Shown one piece after another: positions 8,167 through 12,066 of a stretch of 12,066 bases of DNA. The stretch lies in assembly GCA_945863085.1 (NCBI GenBank), contig CAMBCD010000051.1, positions 1 to 12,066 on the forward strand, written 5' to 3'. The translations under genes were made by a program, and so were the position numbers. The stretch's first letter is position 1. Each line of letters starts with the position of its first letter. The stretch is from Bordetella parapertussis. GTDB taxonomy: Bacteria > Pseudomonadota > Gammaproteobacteria > Burkholderiales > SG8-41. The notes beneath the pieces were generated by a model. The model was not told the DNA's origin. It did no database searches and saw only the letters and a program-made list of their open reading frames with translations.

Positions 8167-8628
8167 ATGCTGCGGCTGGCGCTGGACACCAATGTCTGGC
8201 TGGACTGGCTGGTGTTTGATGATCCCGGCATCAAAGTACTGCAGACGGTTGTTGGTGCAGGTGAGGCTGAAATCGTCATCAATGCCGATTGCGAGGCCGA
8301 ACTGCTGCGCGTGCTCGGTTATCCGCTGCAGAAATGGACGCTGGATGCCGGGCAGCAGATCGCCTGCATTGAACGGTGCCGTGCTGTCGTGCGCACGGTG
8401 GAAACGCCCTGCACCATCATCCTGCCCCGTTGCGCGGACAGTGATGACCAGAAATTCCTGGAACTGTCTGCGGCAGCCTGCGTCCACTATCTGCTGAGCA
8501 GGGATCAGGCGCTGCTGGCGCTGGCGCGGCACCGTCCCGTGCTGCCATTCCATATCGTGACTCCAGAGGAATTTACGGCACGCCGGGGCGTAGAATCTGC
8601 TGGCGGCACCATGCCGCCAGCAGTCTGA
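8167..8628 (+). CDS. PIN-domain protein (putative toxin-type ribonuclease)
   Basis: This 153-residue protein matches the PIN family often labelled as a putative toxin component. It has the first acidic residue D7 in LDTNVWLDWL, an acidic helix DCEAELLRVL with E43 and E45, the DSDDQKFLELS segment (91-101, D94) and SRDQALLAL with D113. This set fits the four-acid Mg-dependent ribonuclease site. Toxins of this type cleave tRNA or mRNA and normally sit beside a small antitoxin gene. None is seen: the upstream gene is a thioesterase and the downstream one a dioxygenase. The role may therefore be RNA processing, or the antitoxin may be elsewhere. The last codons (about 144-152) are encoded by a perfect inverted repeat. 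The start ATG at 8167 follows the thioesterase stop by 2 bases, with AAGG about 10 bases upstream. Confidence 0.82.
   Translation: MLRLALDTNVWLDWLVFDDPGIKVLQTVVGAGEAEIVINADCEAELLRVLGYPLQKWTLDAGQQIACIERCRAVVRTVETPCTIILPRCADSDDQKFLELSAAACVHYLLSRDQALLALARHRPVLPFHIVTPEEFTARRGVESAGGTMPPAV
8597..8623. repeat. Perfect 12-bp inverted repeat at the end of the PIN gene
   Basis: CTGCTGGCGGCA (8597-8608) and its exact complement TGCCGCCAGCAG (8612-8623) flank a 3-base CCA loop. The repeat covers the last codons of the PIN gene and ends 7 bases before the AGGAGG (8631-8636) of the dioxygenase gene. There is no T-run after it, so it is not a typical terminator. It could be an mRNA-processing or stabilising hairpin, or an operator. 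Confidence 0.8.
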
Positions 8629-8641
8629 AGAGGAGGCGCGG

Positions 8642-9523
8642 ATGGAACTGATACCGCTGGGCCCGGGATTTGCCGCCGAAGTACGCGGCGCCGGCATGGC
8701 CGAAGTTGCGGCAAGTGATGCCGTTTATGCTGTCGTGCGCGCCGCATTTGAAGAACACTCGGTGCTGGTGTTTCGAAAACAGGCGATTACCGATGAACTG
8801 CAGATGGCTTTTTCACGCAAATTCGGACCGCTGGAAATTGCCAAAGCCGCTTCGCGCGGCGAAGGCACGCCGTTCAGCATCCTGACCAATGTCGAACCTG
8901 ACGGCACATTGGTGCCATCCGGCCACAAGGAGGAATTGCGCGCCAAGGCGAATCAGCTGTGGCACACCGACAGCTGCTTCAAGATTCCACCAGCACTGAC
9001 CTCCATATTATCGGGGCGCACTGTGGCAACCACAGGTGGCGAAACCGAATTTACGTCCATGCGCCTGACCTGGGAGCGGCTGCCGGGTGATTTGCGCAAA
9101 AAACTGGATAACGCATACGCTTGGCATGACTACGCGCACTCGCGTGGCAAAATTGCGCCGCACCTGGCCTCCGAACGCGAACGTTCGACCATGCCCGCCG
9201 TGTGCTGGCGCATGCGCTGGCGCAATCCGGTCAATGGCCGCGACGCGCTGTACATCGCCTCGCATACCTGCGGCATCGACGGCATGGAACGCGGCGAAGC
9301 CCTGCGGCTGATTGACGAGTTGACCGCCTTTGCCACCCGGCCCGAGCACATCTACCAGCACCGCTGGCAAGCCGGTGACGTCATCATGTGGGACAACCGC
9401 GCAACGATGCATCGCGGCCGGCCCTGGCCCATGGACCAGCCCCGCTACATGATCCGTACGACGGTTTCGGCAACGGATGCGGACGGCCTGGCAGCGATGT
9501 GGCCGGAGCGCAGCGCGGCCTGA
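8642..9523 (+). CDS. TauD/TfdA family Fe(II)/2-oxoglutarate dioxygenase, TfdA-like
   Basis: This 293-residue enzyme has the facial triad H108-x-D110 (QLWHTDSCF) and H257 (DNRATMHRGR). T135 in GGETEF and R268 fit the 2-oxoglutarate-binding Thr and Arg, and R272 matches the position of a second Arg thought to hold the substrate carboxylate in TfdA (the 2,4-dichlorophenoxyacetate dioxygenase), as I recall that sequence. Segments such as EEHSVLVFRKQ (37-47), FGPLE (61-65) and RWQAGDVIMWDNR (241-253) are also TfdA-like. Such enzymes couple decarboxylation of 2-oxoglutarate to hydroxylation of a carboxylate or sulfonate substrate in the cytoplasm. The true substrate is unknown; herbicide degradation should not be assumed. 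The start is fixed by AGGAGG 5 bases upstream. The gene follows the PIN gene by 13 bases and is closed by a strong terminator. Confidence 0.9.
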   Translation: MELIPLGPGFAAEVRGAGMAEVAASDAVYAVVRAAFEEHSVLVFRKQAITDELQMAFSRKFGPLEIAKAASRGEGTPFSILTNVEPDGTLVPSGHKEELRAKANQLWHTDSCFKIPPALTSILSGRTVATTGGETEFTSMRLTWERLPGDLRKKLDNAYAWHDYAHSRGKIAPHLASERERSTMPAVCWRMRWRNPVNGRDALYIASHTCGIDGMERGEALRLIDELTAFATRPEHIYQHRWQAGDVIMWDNRATMHRGRPWPMDQPRYMIRTTVSATDADGLAAMWPERSAA

Positions 9524-9540
9524 GTCCGTGGGCATTTACA

Positions 9541-9572
9541 ATAAAAACGCCGCCCGCAGGCGGCGTTTTTAT
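9541..9572. terminator. Strong bidirectional intrinsic terminator
   Basis: A perfect 14-bp stem (arms 9541-9554 and 9559-9572, loop CGCA) has an AACGCCGCC core flanked by A-rich and T-rich arms, so each strand ends in a T-run. It lies between the dioxygenase stop (9523) and the convergent receptor stop (9593) and can serve both. Confidence 0.92.
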
Positions 9573-9592
9573 TTCTGGCTTGGTCAGCCGGC

Positions 9593-10567
9593 CTAGTTGG
9601 CCTTGATGCCCGCCTCGCGGATGACTTTGCCCCATTTCACAAATTCCGCATTGATGAATTTGCCGAATTGCTGTGGGTCGGAGGGTGCGGGTTCGGTGCC
9701 TGCCTTGCGGAAGGCAGTCACGATATCCGGTGATTGCAGCAATGCAGTCGTTTCCCGGTGCAGCTTGTCAATCACCGTTTTCGGTGTTCCTTTCGGTACC
9801 GTCAACCCCATCCAGAACGTCGCGTCATAACCGGCCAAGCCCGCTTCGGCAATGCTGGGAATGTCCGGCATCTGCGGCGACCGTTTGGCCGTCGTCACGC
9901 CCAGCGCCCGCAACCGCCCGGCATTATGATGCGAAAGCGCGATGGCGATTCCCGGGAAGCCGATTTTCACCTGCCCGCCAAGCAAGTCGGCTGTGGCGGC
10001 ACCGCTGCCCTTATAAGAAATATGCGTGACCTTCAAACCTGCCATGGTCATGAATAATTCGCCGGACAGGTGCTGGAAACCACCGGTTCCCGAAGAGGCC
10101 CAGTCAAGCTTGCCGGGCTGGCCTTTTGCGAGCGCAATGACATCCTTGACCGATTTCGCACCCAGCGACGGATGCACGACCAGGACATTGGGTGCAGCGC
10201 CGAATTGGGTGACCGGCACAAAATCCTTGAGCGGATCATAGGACAATTTCTTGTAGATATGCGGACTCAGCACGAAAGGCGTGGCTGTCATCAGCACGGT
10301 ATATCCATCCGGTTCGGCTTTTGCCGCCATTGCCGTGCCCAGCGCACCGCCCTGCCCCGGCCGGTTATCGACCACGATCTGCTGGCCCAAGCGCTCGGCG
10401 AGCTTGGCTGTTGCAATCCGTGCCGGCACATCCGTGGCACCACCCGCAGCAAACGGGATCAGCATCCGGATCGGCCGGTCCGGATAACTTTGTGCCGCCA
10501 CGCCTGAAACGATCATAAAACTGCCTGCCGCAAATGCAGCAGTTCCTGCAAGCCACGCCTTGCCCAT
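9593..10567 (-). CDS. Bug/TctC family periplasmic solute-binding protein
   Basis: With ATG at 10567 the product has 324 residues. This start is chosen because GGAGGAG lies directly upstream and the protein then opens with a clean signal peptide (basic MGK, hydrophobic 5-23, cleavage near VAA/QSYPDRPIR). The frame could be read from 10606, but that adds 13 residues before the signal. Family blocks are seen in order: IRMLIPFAAGGATDVPARI, VDNRPGQGG, EPDGYTVL, a TGGFQHLSG segment, YKGSGAATADLLGGQVKIGF, and LRALGVTTAKRSPQMPDIPSIAEAG. This is the standard Bug fold, which binds a carboxylic acid or amide-type ligand in the periplasm. No TctA/TctB permease is near. The gene lies just downstream of a related receptor gene on the same strand, but a terminator separates them, so it probably has its own promoter in 10568-10625; I see no clear hexamers there. 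Confidence 0.92.
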   Translation of the reverse strand: MGKAWLAGTAAFAAGSFMIVSGVAAQSYPDRPIRMLIPFAAGGATDVPARIATAKLAERLGQQIVVDNRPGQGGALGTAMAAKAEPDGYTVLMTATPFVLSPHIYKKLSYDPLKDFVPVTQFGAAPNVLVVHPSLGAKSVKDVIALAKGQPGKLDWASSGTGGFQHLSGELFMTMAGLKVTHISYKGSGAATADLLGGQVKIGFPGIAIALSHHNAGRLRALGVTTAKRSPQMPDIPSIAEAGLAGYDATFWMGLTVPKGTPKTVIDKLHRETTALLQSPDIVTAFRKAGTEPAPSDPQQFGKFINAEFVKWGKVIREAGIKAN

Positions 10568-10623
10568 AATCTCCTCCATCTTTGTTTTTTGAATTACTGT
10601 AAACATGGTAACAACTATCCATC

Positions 10624-10651
10624 AAAAAAACGCCGCAATAATGCGGCGTTT
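10624..10651 (-). terminator. Intrinsic terminator after the upstream receptor gene
   Basis: On the minus strand the stem AAACGCCGCA / TGCGGCGTTT (10 bp, loop TTAT) is followed by a run of seven T residues. It lies 29 bases after the stop of the receptor gene at 10681-11664, and before the next receptor gene. On the plus strand only three T residues follow, so it acts mainly on the minus strand. Confidence 0.88.
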
Positions 10652-10680
10652 GATGCAAAAATCAATGCTGCAGTGCGGCG

Positions 10681-11664
10681 TCAGTTGATTTCCGCGCCGC
10701 TGGCCTTGACTACCTTCGCCCATTTCGCAGCTTCGGCTTTCATGAAATCGAAAAACTTCTCCGACGTGTCCTGCCATGCCGGTTCCTGCCCGACAGCCTG
10801 CAGGCTGGCGGCCATTTCCGGGGTCTTCAGCACCCGTAACAGGTCACCGTGCAGCTTCATCTGGATATCGCGCGGCAGACCTTTTGGACCGGCTACGCCA
10901 AACCAGGCAACCATTTCGTAACCCTTGACGCCGGCCTCGGCAATGGTCGGCACAGCGGGCAATTCCGGCGAGCGTTTCGAGCCAGTGACACCCAGTGCCC
11001 GGAGTCTGCCGCTTTTGATATGCGGCAACATGCCGGCAATGCCCGGAAATGCCACCATCACCTGCCCACCCAGCAGATCCGCCGTCACCGGGCCACTGCC
11101 GCGATACGGGATGTGAGTCATCCTGATACCGGCCATGCTGGCGAACAGCGCTCCGGTCAAATGCTGGGTGCTGCCGTTGCCCGAGGAGGCATAATCGATC
11201 TGGCCGGGTCTGGCTTTTGCGAGTGCAATCAGGTCTTTCACCGATTTCACCGGCAATGAGGGATGCACCACCAGCACATTCGGCGCACTGGTGATCTGGG
11301 TGACCGGCGTAAAATCATTCAGCGAGTCATAGGCCAGTTTTTTGTGCAGCGCTGCGCTGACAAAATGAGTATTGCTGATCATGAAAATCGTATAGCCGTC
11401 AGGTGCAGCCTTGGCAGCAATATCGGCGCCAATCGTGGAACCGGCACCGGGACGGTTTTCAACGATCACCTGCTGGCGCAGCGTCTCGCCCAATTTCTGC
11501 ATGACAATACGGCCCGGCACATCAGCAGCACCACCGGCCGAAAACGGGATGATCATCCGCACTGGTTTGGCCGGATAGTTTTGTGCGGCAACCGGCAGCA
11601 CCGCAATCAGCGCCGGCACGCCCAGCAGCAACACTCCGAATTTACTGAAAATGATTGATTTCAA
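10681..11664 (-). CDS. Bug/TctC family periplasmic solute-binding protein, paralogue
   Basis: I place the start at TTG 11664 (327 residues). It is preceded by AAAGGA about 8 bases upstream and gives a typical signal peptide (MKSIIFSKF, hydrophobic 10-25, cleavage near VAA/QNYPAKPVR). The frame stays open to 12012, but the 116 extra residues are rich in Cys, Pro and Arg, look non-coding and include a terminator hairpin. Family blocks match the neighbour at 9593 closely: VRMIIPFSAGGAADVPGRI, VENRPGAGS, APDGYTIFM, PNVLVVHPSLPVKSVKDLI, YRGSGPVTADLLGGQVMVAF, and LRALGVTGSKRSPELPAVPTIAEAG. By eye roughly half the positions agree, so the pair arose by tandem duplication. It binds a small carboxylate-type ligand in the periplasm; ligand unknown, no permease nearby. 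A terminator lies 29 bases after the stop. Confidence 0.9.
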   Translation of the reverse strand: MKSIIFSKFGVLLLGVPALIAVLPVAAQNYPAKPVRMIIPFSAGGAADVPGRIVMQKLGETLRQQVIVENRPGAGSTIGADIAAKAAPDGYTIFMISNTHFVSAALHKKLAYDSLNDFTPVTQITSAPNVLVVHPSLPVKSVKDLIALAKARPGQIDYASSGNGSTQHLTGALFASMAGIRMTHIPYRGSGPVTADLLGGQVMVAFPGIAGMLPHIKSGRLRALGVTGSKRSPELPAVPTIAEAGVKGYEMVAWFGVAGPKGLPRDIQMKLHGDLLRVLKTPEMAASLQAVGQEPAWQDTSEKFFDFMKAEAAKWAKVVKASGAEIN

Positions 11665-11703
11665 TTGATTTTTCCTTTTTCCGAAATGCAAATGCAGCGG
11701 CGG

Positions 11704-11712
11704 ATAATACCA
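11704..11712 (-). promoter_or_regulatory. Extended -10 promoter element for the receptor gene
   Basis: On the minus strand TGGTATTAT (11712 to 11704) is an extended -10 element, TGn followed by TATTAT, 39 bases before the TTG start at 11664. The -35 position (about 11732-11727, GCAGAA) is poor, as is common for extended -10 promoters. Confidence 0.45.
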
Positions 11713-11805
11713 TTGCACAACTGGCATTCTGCATGCTGAAGGGCCGGGCAGGACCTGTCCGTGGGACGCCGCAGTATCTGGGCAGCAACACCGACACAGA
11801 CATGG

Positions 11806-11829
11806 AAAGCCCCGCGGGTGCGGGGCTTT
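11806..11829. terminator. GC-rich terminator-like hairpin
   Basis: A perfect 10-bp stem, AAAGCCCCGC with GCGGGGCTTT around a GGGT loop. Only three T residues follow on either strand, so it is a moderate terminator at best. It lies upstream of the receptor gene on the minus strand, where it would stop read-through from beyond the right edge. Confidence 0.6.
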
Positions 11830-12028
11830 GTTGCGACCGGTTGCCCGGTGCGGCGCCACCATAGAGCGGCGTCCTTTGATGAATGGCATCACACCACTCC
11901 GGATTTGCGCCGGCTGCAGTTTGCGGCTGCCGCCTTGACAGGCGATACCCGGACGGTTGCCCGGTATCTCGCACTCTGCACACCCTGGTACCGGATACGC
12001 AGTGCTGCGCAACTCTGTTCACAGTTCT

Positions 12029-12062
12029 ACGCCTGCCACTGACAGGCGTCAAAGGTTTTTTT
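12029..12062 (+). terminator. Weak hairpin followed by a T-run
   Basis: ACGCCTG (12029-12035) pairs with CAGGCGT (12043-12049) around a 7-base loop, and seven T residues stand at 12056-12062. The 6-base gap between stem and T-run is unusual, so this is a doubtful terminator. Confidence 0.3.
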
Positions 12063-12066
12063 CCCT

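Larger units (their letters stand above)
11713..12066. other. Gene-free region at the right edge
   Basis: No credible coding sequence is seen on either strand in these 354 bases. The region holds a GC-rich hairpin (11806-11829), two copies of GGTTGCCCGGT (11839-11849 and 11955-11965), an imperfect palindrome GATACC...GGTATC (11944-11968), and a short hairpin followed by seven T residues at the far right. It may be the tail of a transcript unit lying beyond the edge. Confidence 0.5.

Noticed and set aside
8591..8596. TAGAAT as a promoter for the dioxygenase gene
   Set aside because: It lies inside the PIN coding sequence with no -35 match, and the gene spacing already explains expression from the cluster promoter. 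It is kept only as a note to the inverted repeat.
11665..12012. N-terminal extension of the receptor at 10681 to a start at 12012
   Set aside because: The extension would place a signal peptide in the middle of the protein, has abnormal Cys/Pro/Arg composition, and covers a terminator-like hairpin and a promoter element.
11761..12042. Plus-strand open frame of 93 codons in the edge region
   Set aside because: No domain, no ribosome binding site, and it crosses a terminator hairpin. It might be a remnant but nothing supports that.

Overview
The window looks like an ordinary chromosomal stretch of a moderately GC-rich betaproteobacterium, most likely Burkholderiales. The main evidence is three periplasmic solute receptors of the Bug/TctC type, a family strongly expanded in that order, together with a betaproteobacterial-style RhlE helicase. 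All assignments come from reading motifs by eye; no database search was possible.

Layout, left to right. The left edge cuts a minus-strand PHP-domain phosphoesterase (1-170). A secreted DUF1223 thioredoxin-fold protein follows (307-1092), then a four-helix membrane protein made of two tandem copies of one module (1167-1721). A hairpin separates this from a convergent HNH nuclease gene (1763-2401, minus). A gap of about 320 bases holds a promoter element and a long leader for the DEAD-box helicase rhlE (2725-4161). Close behind come a TSUP (TauE/SafE-type) permease (4177-4917) and a protein with four rhodanese domains (4960-6546), which together suggest sulfur-compound handling. A minus-strand Bug receptor (6603-7610) is divergent from a compact plus-strand cluster: hotdog thioesterase (7724-8164), PIN-domain protein (8167-8628) and TfdA-like Fe(II)/2-oxoglutarate dioxygenase (8642-9523). 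This cluster ends at a strong bidirectional terminator. Two related Bug receptors in tandem on the minus strand (9593-10567 and 10681-11664) have separate terminators. The last 400 bases contain no gene that I can support, only promoter-like and hairpin elements.

How the genes may work together. The Bug receptors would capture carboxylated compounds in the periplasm. The TfdA-like dioxygenase and the hotdog thioesterase could act on organic acids or their CoA esters. No TctA/TctB membrane permease is present here, so the receptors are orphans in this window. The helicase, nuclease and PHP genes look like housekeeping RNA/DNA functions. I found no mobile element, CRISPR array, tRNA or rRNA, and no convincing new multi-gene system. 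The most interesting points are the duplicated membrane protein, the four-rhodanese protein with two inactive-looking domains, the perfect 12-bp inverted repeat spanning the PIN/dioxygenase junction, and the structured leader of rhlE.
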